A stretch of DNA of 64,000 nucleotides from Catenuloplanes niger (GTDB taxonomy: Bacteria > Actinomycetota > Actinomycetes > Mycobacteriales > Micromonosporaceae), in contig NZ_JAVDYC010000001.1 in the NCBI RefSeq assembly GCF_031458255.1, positions 1,364,001-1,428,000 on the forward strand, written 5' to 3'. Shown piece by piece: positions 7,468 to 18,403 of this stretch. The notes beneath the pieces were generated by a model that did no database searches, was not told the origin of the DNA, and was given only the letters and a program-made list of their open reading frames with translations. Each line of letters starts with the position of its first letter. Positions within the stretch are counted from its first letter, which is position 1. A program made the position numbers and the translations under genes.

Positions 7468-9702
7468 TCAGCCGGATGAGGGGAATTTCGCTTCTATCTG
7501 GACTGCCAGCCGAGACTTCTTCAGAGCTCGGAGGGTCCTCGCGAGGTCCTTCGCGGTCTCGACGGTATGCGGATGCGCCGCACCAAGCACTTCGATACGA
7601 CGATCGAGGGTGTCCTGTTGTACCTGCTGTGCCTCTTGAAGGCGTCCCGCGTCGTAGAGCAGCACTCCCTTGAGCGCGGCGAGGTCGTGTGTGATGTAGT
7701 GGCCGACACCGAGCGTGGCCCTGGAAGTTGCCAACGCCTCGTTGCACATCTCCATCGCCTTGATCCCCTGGCCCGCTTGACGATACAGACGCACCAGGGT
7801 GAGCACTGAGATGAGGGTGTGGGGATGCCTCTTCCCCAGCAATCGCAGACGTCGGCCATGCGTATCCTCATCAAGCGCTATCGCAGCCTCGATGTCGCCG
7901 AGTTTGCGTAGCATGATGGCGAGATTGTGAGTGGCACCCAGTGTGAGCCGGCTGTCCATTCCCTTACACCGCCGGAGCCGGGCCACTGCGTCTTCGTTCA
8001 GTTCGTACGCTTCCGCAAACCTTCCGACCTCGTAGAGCTGCCATGCGTACTGAACAGCCGACAGCAGCGTGTCAGCGTGGTCCTCCCCGTATAGGCGGCG
8101 CCGCCGGAGGTAGGTATCCCGACTTATCGCCTCAGCTCGATCATGCTGCCCCAGACGCCAGTGCGCCGACGCCAAGCCATGCGCTGCGTGCATGGTGTCC
8201 GTGTCATCCGAACCCAGCCTGTCCCGCCACCGCAGGTAGAGATCCTCGGTGATGCTTCTGCCCAGCGACAGCTCACCACGTTCCAGTAGGAACCACGCAC
8301 CCTGCCACGCCGCCGCCCTGAAGGAAGGATTCTCACTGTTCGCCGGCTCAAGAGCCAAGAGGTGGGGCATCAGCCGGGACCAGGCCGGCCAACTCTCCGG
8401 ATGCCGGCTGTCGCCCGGCGTGGCCGCAGCGACCAGAGACTGCGCGGACGCATGCACTGCGGAGCTCTCATGGGCGTCGAGCTGGTCTGCGACAACCATG
8501 ATCGTCAATCGATGTAGCTGCATGGTGGACTCGTTGACCTTCGCCAGTCCGAATCGATTGACCCGGCCGAGCACCCGCCGGAAGTCCATCGCAGAGACCG
8601 TCGCCGGTCCGAGCGGCTGCGGTAGCCGAGCTGCGGCCTCCGAAGAGAACAACTCGATCGGAATCGGTTCGGCGGCGAACGCCGAACACAGGCGCACCAA
8701 CTGGGCAGCCGCCGCATTGTCATCCGCCATTCGGCCCAGGGAGAGCTTTATCGCAGCGGCAAATGAGGTCGGATAGGAAAGCGGTTTACCCTCGGCCATC
8801 ACCGCCGCGGCACCCCGCCTCAGCTCCTTGAGGTAGTCACGAGCCGATATTCCGGTCTCCGAGAGCACTCCGGCCGCCTGTGCGACGGCAAGGGGCAGGT
8901 CACCCACCTCTCGCGCGATGTCACCGGCATCGGCACCGCTGACAGCAGGTGAGATTCGGCGCAACAAGGCGATCGACTCGTCCCGATCGAAGACGTCTAC
9001 TTCGACCGCCGCCGCGAGCTGCCACCAATCAGGCCTCCTGGATGTCAGGAGCACGTGGCCCGGTCCCTGCGGCAGCCAGCGAGCCACCTCCTCGGGAGAC
9101 TCGACATTGTCGAGCACGACGAGCCATCTGTTCTCGACTCGAAGCCGTCGCAGTACCTCCGTGGCACCGGCCGAGACGTCCGACAGATTCGGCGTCCAAC
9201 CGACCAGAGATCCGAGGCTCACCAGCTGCTCGGCCACGAAAGCGGGCTGCTCGGCATCAATCCACCACGCTATGTCGTAGTCTTCGGCGAAACGATGTGC
9301 GTACTCGACCGCGAGCGAGCTCTTTCCGACTCCACCCATACCGTGCAGGGCCATGATGACAACAGGCCCCATGTTCTGCAGATGCCCGCGGAGGGCCGCC
9401 AGTTGCTCACGTCGGCCGGTAAACGCAACATTTCGCGGCGGAATGTTCCACGCGACGGCTGTGAGGTGCCCTTCCACAGTCGCGTCAGCGACGTCGCGCC
9501 GTACGTCGTCGGCCAGCGGCAAGGCCGGTCGATACGCCGCCCAGGCCGCCGACGGAGCACCGATCAGCGCGGCTACGGACGTCGCCACAGCAACCGCCGT
9601 CGGGAGATCCATACCGAGAACTGCCTGGCACAGCACCCAGGAGGCACCCATTCCGGCGGCACTTACCGAAGTGGCCGCCCCCCATCGCCGCACCTGCCCC
9701 AC
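7468..9702 (-). CDS. Membrane-anchored STAND NTPase (NB-ARC) with TPR repeats
   Basis: A 744-residue signal-transduction ATPase. Residues 5-55 hold two short hydrophobic segments. A P-loop G-M-G-G-V-G-K-S-S (about 121-129) starts an NB-ARC module with Walker B L-V-V-L-D-N and the sensor L-L-T-S-R-R. From about 460 to the end lie Kinesin-light-chain-type TPRs (A-x-x-Y-x-x-x-L-G-x-x-H-P-x-T-L pattern). An in-frame GTG at 9792 sits inside a terminator stem; GTG 9702 has GGAGGCGG 5 nt upstream and is preferred. GC is visibly low (34 of 60 bases at 7861-7920, against 44 of 60 at 10141-10200 in katG), suggesting horizontal transfer. Such proteins act in regulation or phage defence; the role here is unknown. 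Confidence 0.82.
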   Translation of the reverse strand: MGQVRRWGAATSVSAAGMGASWVLCQAVLGMDLPTAVAVATSVAALIGAPSAAWAAYRPALPLADDVRRDVADATVEGHLTAVAWNIPPRNVAFTGRREQLAALRGHLQNMGPVVIMALHGMGGVGKSSLAVEYAHRFAEDYDIAWWIDAEQPAFVAEQLVSLGSLVGWTPNLSDVSAGATEVLRRLRVENRWLVVLDNVESPEEVARWLPQGPGHVLLTSRRPDWWQLAAAVEVDVFDRDESIALLRRISPAVSGADAGDIAREVGDLPLAVAQAAGVLSETGISARDYLKELRRGAAAVMAEGKPLSYPTSFAAAIKLSLGRMADDNAAAAQLVRLCSAFAAEPIPIELFSSEAAARLPQPLGPATVSAMDFRRVLGRVNRFGLAKVNESTMQLHRLTIMVVADQLDAHESSAVHASAQSLVAAATPGDSRHPESWPAWSRLMPHLLALEPANSENPSFRAAAWQGAWFLLERGELSLGRSITEDLYLRWRDRLGSDDTDTMHAAHGLASAHWRLGQHDRAEAISRDTYLRRRRLYGEDHADTLLSAVQYAWQLYEVGRFAEAYELNEDAVARLRRCKGMDSRLTLGATHNLAIMLRKLGDIEAAIALDEDTHGRRLRLLGKRHPHTLISVLTLVRLYRQAGQGIKAMEMCNEALATSRATLGVGHYITHDLAALKGVLLYDAGRLQEAQQVQQDTLDRRIEVLGAAHPHTVETAKDLARTLRALKKSRLAVQIEAKFPSSG

Positions 9703-9791
9703 TTCTCCGCCTCCGGTCAGCGCTCGCAGTCTCTCCAGAGTAGTGCGGCGCTTACAAGAAGTATCTCCGCGATTCTCAGGCGAACCGCACA

Positions 9792-9827
9792 CAGAACGGG
9801 CCCGGCCTTTCGGCCGGGCCCGTTCTG
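9792..9827. terminator. katG terminator
   Basis: Perfect 16-bp stem (9792-9807 with 9812-9827) and TTTC loop, 12 nt past the katG stop. It separates katG from the STAND gene, which probably has its own promoter or receives read-through. Confidence 0.85.
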
Positions 9828-9839
9828 GCTAAGCGGGGA

Positions 9840-12511
<2,672 letters not shown>

Positions 12512-12521
12512 GCCGACGACC

Positions 12522-13523
12522 TTAGGGCACTAGATTGGAATCATTCAAGTTTCGGCGTGGTGCGTCACGCCGGATGTGCGAACCGGCCCACTGATCGAAC
12601 CGGCGCAACACCGCGGCGCGGACATCGGGTCCGGAAAGCGTCAGATCGTGCAGCGCACCCGGGAACCGGACGAGCGTGACGTGCGTGCCGAGCGCCGCGC
12701 CCCACCGCCGGATGTGCGCGACGTCCAGCACGATGTCGGTGCGGTGGATGTCCTCGCGCGGTCCGGACACCCAGTCGAACGACCGGTCCGACGAGCCGAC
12801 CAGCACCGGCATGCGCAGCCCCAGCCCGCGCCGGACCCGGCGGTGCGCGTCCCGGATCGCGGCCAGCCAGCCGAGCCGGATCGGGTGCCCGCGCGCCGGC
12901 TTCAGCGCCAGGTCGTAGGACCACTCGCCGCCCAGCGTGGCGTGCGTGGCCACCGCGAACGCGTCGGACGTCGGATGCGGCATCACCGCGTGCGGCGCGA
13001 GCCGGGCCACCGCGGAGACCGCCGCCATCGCCGGGCGGCGCAGCACCCACGGCAGCGCGAAGTCCAGGAACGGGCTGTTGAGGAACGCGCCGGCGACCGG
13101 TACGCCCGGCCGGTCCGCCGCCCACAGCGACCCGATCAGGCCGCCGGTGGAGTGCCCCCACAGCACGATCTCCCGCGCGCCGTCCGCCGTCATCCGCGCG
13201 ACCGCGGCGTCCAGCTCCGGGTAGTACTCGGTCAGCGACCGGCAGAAGTTCGGCGTCTGGTGCGGCAGCAGGCTCCGCCCGTACCGCCGCACGTCCAGCC
13301 CGTAGACGCCCCAGCCGCCGGCGGCCAGATGATCGGCGACGTGCGTCTGGAAGAAGTAGTCCCCGAGCCCACCGAGCATCAGCACGGCCCGCCGCCCGTC
13401 GCCGTGGTCCGGCCGGCGGCGCACCAGCGTGGCGATCAGCGGCCCCTGCGCGTCCCGCCCACAATCAAGGACGAAGCGCTCATAGGGTACGCCGAGCAGG
13501 TCCGTGCCGTCCGCCTCGAACAT
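12522..13523 (-). CDS. Serine alpha/beta hydrolase (lysophospholipase-like)
   Basis: A 333-residue hydrolase with L-W-G-H-S-T-G-G nucleophile elbow, early L-G-G-L-G-D-Y oxyanion region, acid loop S-S-D-R-S-F-D and G-A-L-H-D-L carrying the catalytic His. This resembles monoacylglycerol lipase/lysophospholipase (Hydrolase_4) proteins, so an ester or lipid substrate is likely. ATG 13523 is preferred to a longer frame that would overlap the upstream gene. It lies 10 bp after the SWIM-protein gene and 10 bp before furA. Its final codons (N-L-N-D-S-N-L-V-P) are unusually AT-rich because they contain the Fur-like dyad. Confidence 0.85.
   Translation of the reverse strand: MFEADGTDLLGVPYERFVLDCGRDAQGPLIATLVRRRPDHGDGRRAVLMLGGLGDYFFQTHVADHLAAGGWGVYGLDVRRYGRSLLPHQTPNFCRSLTEYYPELDAAVARMTADGAREIVLWGHSTGGLIGSLWAADRPGVPVAGAFLNSPFLDFALPWVLRRPAMAAVSAVARLAPHAVMPHPTSDAFAVATHATLGGEWSYDLALKPARGHPIRLGWLAAIRDAHRRVRRGLGLRMPVLVGSSDRSFDWVSGPREDIHRTDIVLDVAHIRRWGAALGTHVTLVRFPGALHDLTLSGPDVRAAVLRRFDQWAGSHIRRDAPRRNLNDSNLVP
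12535..12548 (-). promoter_or_regulatory. Fur-like AT-rich dyad in front of furA
   Basis: On the minus strand TTGAATGATTCCAA, an interrupted dyad of the TTG-AAT / ATT-CAA type, 24-37 nt upstream of the furA GTG, followed by the AT-rich CAATCTAGT that could supply a -10. Position and composition fit FurA autoregulation of furA-katG. Confidence 0.6.
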
Positions 13524-13533
13524 CGGCACCAGG

Positions 13534-14319
13534 CTACCGGCCGGACGGCACGATCGTCCCGTACCGCACGGACGCCGCCACCCGGTCCAGGCGCGCGGCG
13601 CCCTCCGCCTCGTCCAGGCCGAGCCGCTCGCACAGCTCACGGTGGCCCTCGACGAGCACCTCGGTGATCTCACCCGGGTCGTCGGCGATCTCCGCGGCCA
13701 GCTCGTCCCAGACCTGCAGCGCGTCCTCGACCAGCTCCAGCGCGGCCGTGGTCGCCGGGTACTGCAGCAGGATCTCCGCCTCCTCGGCCAGCCGGGTGCC
13801 GGCCGCCCACGCGTCCTCGTCCTCGGCGGCCACGTCGATCGCGGCCCGGAAGTCCTCCAGCCCGTTCGCCGCCGCGTCCGCGTCGAGCAGCCCGGCCTCG
13901 CCGAGCAGCCGCACCGCGAACAGCCGGTCCCGCAGCGCGGTGTCCACCACCAGCGCGGCCACCTGCCGCCCGGTGAGCCCGCGCAGCGCCGCCAGGTAGC
14001 GGGCCTGCTCCGGGTCGGTGGTGTCCGGACCCGGCGGTGTCGCGGAGGCCAGCAACGGGAAGCCGGTGCCGACCGCGGTCAGCGCGAGCGCGACCACGTG
14101 CGCGCACAGCCGCTCACCGGACCCGCAGTCACAGTCGCCGCCGAGCTCGCCGTCCACGATGCCGGCCCAGGCCTGCACGTCGGCGACGTCGGCGAGCACG
14201 CCACCACCGGACGACTCCAGCTCGCCGACCGCGCCGTCGGCCACGAGCCGGTCGGCCGCGTCCAGGACCGGTGCCGCCACGGACTCCCGGAAAGCTTCGA
14301 TATCAATGCGTACCGCCAC
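13534..14319 (-). CDS. SWIM-type zinc-finger-like protein of unknown function
   Basis: A 261-residue, very acidic protein. Residues near 74-85 carry C-D-C-G-S-G-E-R-L-C-A-H, a compact C-x-C-x(n)-C-x-H SWIM-type zinc motif. The rest is Ala/Glu/Leu-rich helix without a recognised enzyme domain. SWIM fingers bind DNA or protein partners. GTG 14319 is preferred; extending to 14430 would run into the divergent AbfB gene's start. It is the first gene of a minus-strand run with the hydrolase (10-bp gap) and then furA-katG. Its function is not assignable. Confidence 0.65.
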   Translation of the reverse strand: MAVRIDIEAFRESVAAPVLDAADRLVADGAVGELESSGGGVLADVADVQAWAGIVDGELGGDCDCGSGERLCAHVVALALTAVGTGFPLLASATPPGPDTTDPEQARYLAALRGLTGRQVAALVVDTALRDRLFAVRLLGEAGLLDADAAANGLEDFRAAIDVAAEDEDAWAAGTRLAEEAEILLQYPATTAALELVEDALQVWDELAAEIADDPGEITEVLVEGHRELCERLGLDEAEGAARLDRVAASVRYGTIVPSGR

Positions 14320-14419
14320 GGACGACCACCCTACCGGCGCACCCGGACCCGGAACACTGGCGACGGCTTTGTACAGTTTCGCCGCCGGTTGAGTTCTTCC
14401 GACACCCCGAGGAGCGGCA

Positions 14420-15070
14420 TTGTCAGGCACCGTCTACGGCAAGGGCGCGCACGACCCCCGCCCACCGCGAAACGGCCTGTTCCACCGCGTGCACCCCGGC
14501 GTCACCGCGGCCGTCGCGCTCGGCATGGTCGCCGCGTTCGCCCTCGGCTGGCTCGTCTGGCGCGGCGTCTCCGAGCCGGACCCGCTGCGCGACCTCAACG
14601 AGGCCGCTGCCCAGTCCGCCGCCCCGGTCGCCGGCACCCCGTCCGCCGCGCCGCCGTCCGAGGGCCCGGTGGAGCTGGCCACCGGTTCGTACGAGCTGGA
14701 GTCCGTCGCCTCGCCCGGCTCGCTGGTGTCGAGTGTGGACGACCTGGCCGTGATCACCGCGAACGCCCCGGCGCTGGAGGTCGTCGAGGGCCTCGCCGAC
14801 GCGGCCTGCTTCACGTTCCGCTCCGGCGACCGCTACATGCGCCACTCCGGCTACCGCCTGCGCTTCGACCCGCTCGACGACTCCGACCTGTTCCGCCAGG
14901 ACGCGACGTTCTGTCCCGAGGAGGGCGCCGCGCCCGGCACCGTCACGCTGCGCTCGGTCAACTACCCGACCCACGTCGTCCACCACCGCAACATCGAGCT
15001 CTGGATCGACGAGTCCGACAACTCCGACGACTTCGCCGAGTCCAGCAGCTTCACCGTCCACCGCGGATAG
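14420..15070 (+). CDS. Membrane-anchored AbfB-domain protein
   Basis: A 216-residue protein with TTG start and GAGGAG 6 nt upstream. A cytoplasmic basic tail is followed by a single membrane segment (about 28-48), a Ser/Ala/Pro-rich stalk, and an outside domain from about 80 onward. That domain has S-V-N-Y-P-T-H-V-V-H-H-R-N and an earlier R-Y-M-R-H-S-G-Y, the paired motifs of the AbfB beta-trefoil (arabinofuranosidase B carbohydrate-binding) fold. There is no catalytic domain, so it probably binds arabinose-containing cell-wall or plant glycans. Two Cys residues could form a disulfide. Confidence 0.75.
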   Translation: MSGTVYGKGAHDPRPPRNGLFHRVHPGVTAAVALGMVAAFALGWLVWRGVSEPDPLRDLNEAAAQSAAPVAGTPSAAPPSEGPVELATGSYELESVASPGSLVSSVDDLAVITANAPALEVVEGLADAACFTFRSGDRYMRHSGYRLRFDPLDDSDLFRQDATFCPEEGAAPGTVTLRSVNYPTHVVHHRNIELWIDESDNSDDFAESSSFTVHRG

Positions 15071-15076
15071 TCGCCG

Positions 15077-15457
15077 TCACCGCCCGGGCGGCCGCAGCAT
15101 CTCGGCCTCGACGTCGTCGAGGAGGTCGAGCGCGCGGCGCAGCGGATCGCGGAGGCGGGCGACGTCGTCCGGTTCGTGCGGGGCCGTGTCGGCGGTGGCG
15201 AGGAAGCGGGCCGCCTCCCGGTCGCACTCGGCGAGGCGGGGATCGAGGGCGACGGCCGGCGCGCACAGCGCGCGCAGCGTGCTCACGTGGGCGTCGACGC
15301 GCAGGGTGAGACGGTCGCGACGGATCGGTTTCGTGGTCATCAGCCAGTGCCACCAACCGATCGTGAAGGTCAGCGTGGCGAGGTAGTCACGCAGCAGGCG
15401 GCGCTCGACGGCCAGGTCCGCCGCGTGCGCCGCCCACCAGGCGGTCAATGGGTGCAC
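15077..15457 (-). CDS. Small conserved-looking protein downstream of the EAL gene
   Basis: A 126-residue protein (GTG start) that I do not recognise. It is helical, with a Trp-rich stretch T-I-G-W-W-H-W-L-M and a Leu/Asp-rich C-terminal helix, and no signal peptide or clear membrane segment. It starts only 2 nt after the EAL-protein stop on the same strand, so it is very probably co-translated with it and may modulate or report on that protein. It converges with the AbfB gene (6 bp between stops). Confidence 0.6.
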   Translation of the reverse strand: MHPLTAWWAAHAADLAVERRLLRDYLATLTFTIGWWHWLMTTKPIRRDRLTLRVDAHVSTLRALCAPAVALDPRLAECDREAARFLATADTAPHEPDDVARLRDPLRRALDLLDDVEAEMLRPPGR

Positions 15458-15459
15458 GG

Positions 15460-17304
15460 TCAGCCCAGCTTCGCGATCGGGCGCAGGTCGAGCTCGATCC
15501 GGCCGGACGGGTCGATCATCGGCGCCGGGCGTCCGATGTGGAAGCCCTGCGCGAAGTCGACGCCGTAGCGGCGCAGGAGCGCGGCGGTGTCCGCGTCCGG
15601 CACCTTCTCGGCCACGACCCGGATGCCGAGGTCGTGACAGATCAGCGTGAGCCGTTCGACCAGGGACCGGTCCGCGGGCGTGCGGGTCAGCCCGGTGACG
15701 AACCGGCCGTCGATCTTGACGAGGTCGATCGGTAGCGTCCGCAGGTGCAGCAGGGACGCGTGGCCGGTGCCGAAGTCGTCGAGCGCCAGTTGCGCGCCGA
15801 GCTGCCGCACGCCGGTCGCGAACGCCAGCGCCTCGTTGCGGTTGTCGATCGCGGCCGTCTCGGTGATCTCGAACGTGAGCCGGTCGGCCCGCACCCGGTG
15901 CCGGGCCAGCGCGCGGGTGACGTGGTCGAGCAGCCCGGGGTCGGCCAGCGACCGGCCGGACACGTTGATCTGGCAGTGCGAGTCCAGCGCGCCGCGGCCG
16001 ATCAGCTTGATCGCGTGGTCGATCACCCAGCGGTCGACCGCGAGGATCTCACCGATGCGCTCCGCGGTGTCCAGGAACGCCCACGGCGCGCCCGCCTCAC
16101 CGGACTCGCCGCGGACCCGGAGCAGGATCTCGTGCCGGGTGATCCGGTTCAGGTCGAGGTCGAGGATCGGCTGCGCGGCGAGCGTGAACCGGTCGTTGGC
16201 GACCGCGCCGCGCACGGCGGTGCGGCAGCGGCGCAGCCGGGCCGCGCGACCGGCCGGGACGGCCGCGACCTGGGCGTGGTGGCCGGTGCGGCGGGCCTCG
16301 GCGGCCGCGTGCTCCGCGTCGGTGACCAGCTCGAAGCCGTCGGCGTCGGTGCCCCGCGCGAAGCAGGCCGCGCCGGCCCAGGCGTTGACCCGCACGCCGG
16401 AGAACAGGTGGTTGCGGACCCGGCCGACGGCCGCGACCGCGAGCCGTTCCGCCTCGGCCGGCGTGGTGGTGCCGCGCAGCAGCACGCCGAACAGGCCGGG
16501 CGCGACCAGGCCGTGCGTGGCGTGCGGCGGGTTCGCGCCGGTCAGCAGCCGGCCGATCTCGGCGGCCAGCGTGTCCCGGTCGTCCTCGCCGAGCGTGGTG
16601 GTGCCGGGTTCGGCCGCGATCACGAACACCATGCCGTCGCCGGTACGCCGTGCGCGGTCCACCTCGTCGATCAGGTACTCCCGGGTCGGCAGCCCGGTGG
16701 GCGGGCCGGCGCAGAGCATCTCCTCGCGGGTGGCCCGCCGGGCCCGTTCGCGCCGTGCCAGCTCCGGCGCGGTGACGTCCTCACAGGTGGCGACGATGCC
16801 GTTGGCCGGGACCTCGATGAGCGCGTGCACGTACCGCGTGCTGCCGTCGGTGCGGCGGGCGCGGAACGTGACCTCGGCCGGCCGGGTCTGCGCCCACGCG
16901 TCCTCGACCGCGGCGGTGACCGCGACCAGGTCGTCCGGGTGGATGCAGGACATCAGCACGGCCGGGGTGACCACGTCGTCGGGCGCGCCGGTGGACGCGT
17001 GCCGCGGCGCGGCCGGGGCCCGGCCGAGCAGCTGCGTCATGCCGGCGGACCAGGTCAGCCGCCCGGCGGCGCGGTCCCAGGCGATGACGCCGAGGCCGGC
17101 GGTGCGGGCCGCCTGGGTGATCCGGGTGACCTCGTCCTGCGACGTGGTGAGCGGGTCGGCGAGGTCGGCCTCCGGCGTGGGCGCGTCCTGGCGGTGGTCG
17201 AGCAGCACCTGCCGGGCGACGCGGCGGAAGCGCGCCTGCTCCAGCGCGCTGGGGGTGTGTCCGGCGGCGAGCCGCAGCACGTCATCGAGTCGCATCGGCG
17301 GCAC
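15460..17304 (-). CDS. PAS - degenerate GGDEF - EAL domain protein (c-di-GMP signalling)
   Basis: A 614-residue protein. A PAS sensor spans about 70-180 (I-H-P-D-D-L-V-A-V). A GGDEF-fold region spans about 195-345, but its signature loop reads A-P-G-L-F-G instead of GGDEF, so it should not make c-di-GMP. An EAL phosphodiesterase domain (about 355-605) keeps E-I-L-L-R, D-D-F-G-T-G and V-K-I-D-G; the usual A-E-G-V-E is A-E-K-V-P, a possible loss of activity. No membrane segment is seen. ATG 17304 (or 17295) overlaps the sigma-factor stop by 23 nt, so the protein is made with that sigma factor and may control it. Confidence 0.85.
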   Translation of the reverse strand: MPPMRLDDVLRLAAGHTPSALEQARFRRVARQVLLDHRQDAPTPEADLADPLTTSQDEVTRITQAARTAGLGVIAWDRAAGRLTWSAGMTQLLGRAPAAPRHASTGAPDDVVTPAVLMSCIHPDDLVAVTAAVEDAWAQTRPAEVTFRARRTDGSTRYVHALIEVPANGIVATCEDVTAPELARRERARRATREEMLCAGPPTGLPTREYLIDEVDRARRTGDGMVFVIAAEPGTTTLGEDDRDTLAAEIGRLLTGANPPHATHGLVAPGLFGVLLRGTTTPAEAERLAVAAVGRVRNHLFSGVRVNAWAGAACFARGTDADGFELVTDAEHAAAEARRTGHHAQVAAVPAGRAARLRRCRTAVRGAVANDRFTLAAQPILDLDLNRITRHEILLRVRGESGEAGAPWAFLDTAERIGEILAVDRWVIDHAIKLIGRGALDSHCQINVSGRSLADPGLLDHVTRALARHRVRADRLTFEITETAAIDNRNEALAFATGVRQLGAQLALDDFGTGHASLLHLRTLPIDLVKIDGRFVTGLTRTPADRSLVERLTLICHDLGIRVVAEKVPDADTAALLRRYGVDFAQGFHIGRPAPMIDPSGRIELDLRPIAKLG

Positions 17305-17836
17305 CTGCCAGTTCCTGCAGGCGGCGGCGCGCGTCGGACTTGTAGAACCGGACGCTGCTGTCGGCGAGCCCGAGCGTGCGGCCGATCTCCGGGTTGGAGA
17401 AGCCCTGCTCGGCGAGCTCGAAGACCTGGGCCTGCCGCGGCGGGAGCTGGGCCAGCCAGAACCGCCGCAGCTGCTCGGCCTCCCAGGAGTCGGTGGCGGA
17501 CGCGGGCGCGCCGGGCATCTCGTCCGGCAGCGCGGTCTCCCGGTCGGCCTTCGCCCGCTCGCGGCGCAGCACGTTGTGCGCCGTCTTGATCACCCAGCCG
17601 AGCGGCGCCTCGAACTCGCGGATCTGTCCCCACTTGCGCCGCGCGATCAGGTAGGCCTCGTGCAGCGCGCCGCGGACCAGGTCGGAGTGGTCGCCGCCGA
17701 GCCGCAGCACCGCCTCGGCCCGCGCGTAGGTGTCCTCGATCATGGCGTTGCACTCGGCGTCGTACTGCGCGTCGAGGCGTGCGGCGTCGAGGCGCCCGGT
17801 GTCGTCCCATCGGGCGGCGTGATCCGACTGGCTCAC
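17282..17836 (-). CDS. ECF-type RNA polymerase sigma factor
   Basis: A 184-residue sigma factor with no anti-sigma gene beside it. Region 2 holds S-D-L-V-R-G-A-L-H-E-A-Y followed by P-L-G-W-V-I-K-T-A-H-N-V-L-R-R. Region 4 holds L-P-P-R-Q-A-Q-V-F-E-L and S-N-P-E-I-G-R-T-L-G-L-A-D-S-S-V, more LuxR-like than usual. I chose GTG 17836 because GGGGGAG lies about 9 nt upstream and the frame further upstream (to 18379) is Gly/Ser-rich and not protein-like. The 3' end overlaps the PAS-EAL gene, suggesting that a c-di-GMP-type partner replaces a conventional anti-sigma factor. Confidence 0.82.
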   Translation of the reverse strand: MSQSDHAARWDDTGRLDAARLDAQYDAECNAMIEDTYARAEAVLRLGGDHSDLVRGALHEAYLIARRKWGQIREFEAPLGWVIKTAHNVLRRERAKADRETALPDEMPGAPASATDSWEAEQLRRFWLAQLPPRQAQVFELAEQGFSNPEIGRTLGLADSSVRFYKSDARRRLQELAGAADATR

Positions 17837-18089
17837 GCCGCCCGCTCCCCCATCTCGATCATTGATCCCCCACAAGAAAGTCGTCCCCGTTCGCATATAA
17901 CTCTCTGTGGGGCGCGGAATGTAGATGCCATCCGGCTCGATTTCTTCGCCAAGATCTGTGATCACGTGCGTGAACTGCGCTTTCACCGCGAAATTCGTCT
18001 GGCTACAGTCGGTGTTCGGCCGGAGTCTTTGCGTGCATGAATCGCACGTCGTAGTCAGCATGCGCACACACCGTTCCCATTTGCCGACC

Positions 18090-18308
18090 ATGACTATCGT
18101 CGATGCGATGGACACACTGGACATGACCGTACTGTCGGATCCACCGCCGGCCGATCCCGACGAGCCCACGCCACCGCCGCCACCGCCGCCGACGCCGACC
18201 GACCCCGAGTGGCCGCCGCCGCTCGACGACCCGGAGGAGCCGACGCCGCCGAAGACCACCGATCCGGACTGGCCGCACGGGCGCACGATTCGCCACGCTG
18301 CGTCCTGA
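18090..18308 (+). CDS. Small acidic proline-rich peptide
   Basis: A 72-codon frame divergent from the sigma factor. After about 20 ordinary residues it becomes a Pro/Asp/Glu-rich tail with a run of seven prolines and repeated D-P-E-x-P / D-P-D-W-P units, ending G-R-T-I-R-H-A-A-S. Third codon positions are almost all G or C, as in real genes here, but no good ribosome binding site is visible; starts at 18090 or 18108 are possible. The opposite strand is also open here (Gly/Ser-rich), so coding is uncertain. It could be a secreted or partner-binding peptide. Confidence 0.4.
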   Translation: MTIVDAMDTLDMTVLSDPPPADPDEPTPPPPPPPTPTDPEWPPPLDDPEEPTPPKTTDPDWPHGRTIRHAAS

Positions 18309-18403
18309 ATCACGTCGCCGACCAGGAAGAACGTCGCCTGCCACGCGTTGCTGATCTCTAGTCGAGTCGTCCGCGTCACTAACCGTGGCGCGGACTGTCA
18401 ATT

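Noticed and set aside
7468-9702. Whole defence island or prophage
   Set aside because: No integrase, transposase, attachment site or further defence gene is visible around the STAND gene; only the single gene looks foreign.
13504-15309. Plus frame of about 600 codons across three genes
   Set aside because: It crosses the SWIM and AbfB genes in a different frame and is Arg-rich nonsense.
17837-18379. N-terminal Gly/Ser-rich extension of the sigma factor
   Set aside because: The frame is open but not protein-like, runs through the AT-rich promoter region, and GTG 17836 has a good ribosome binding site.
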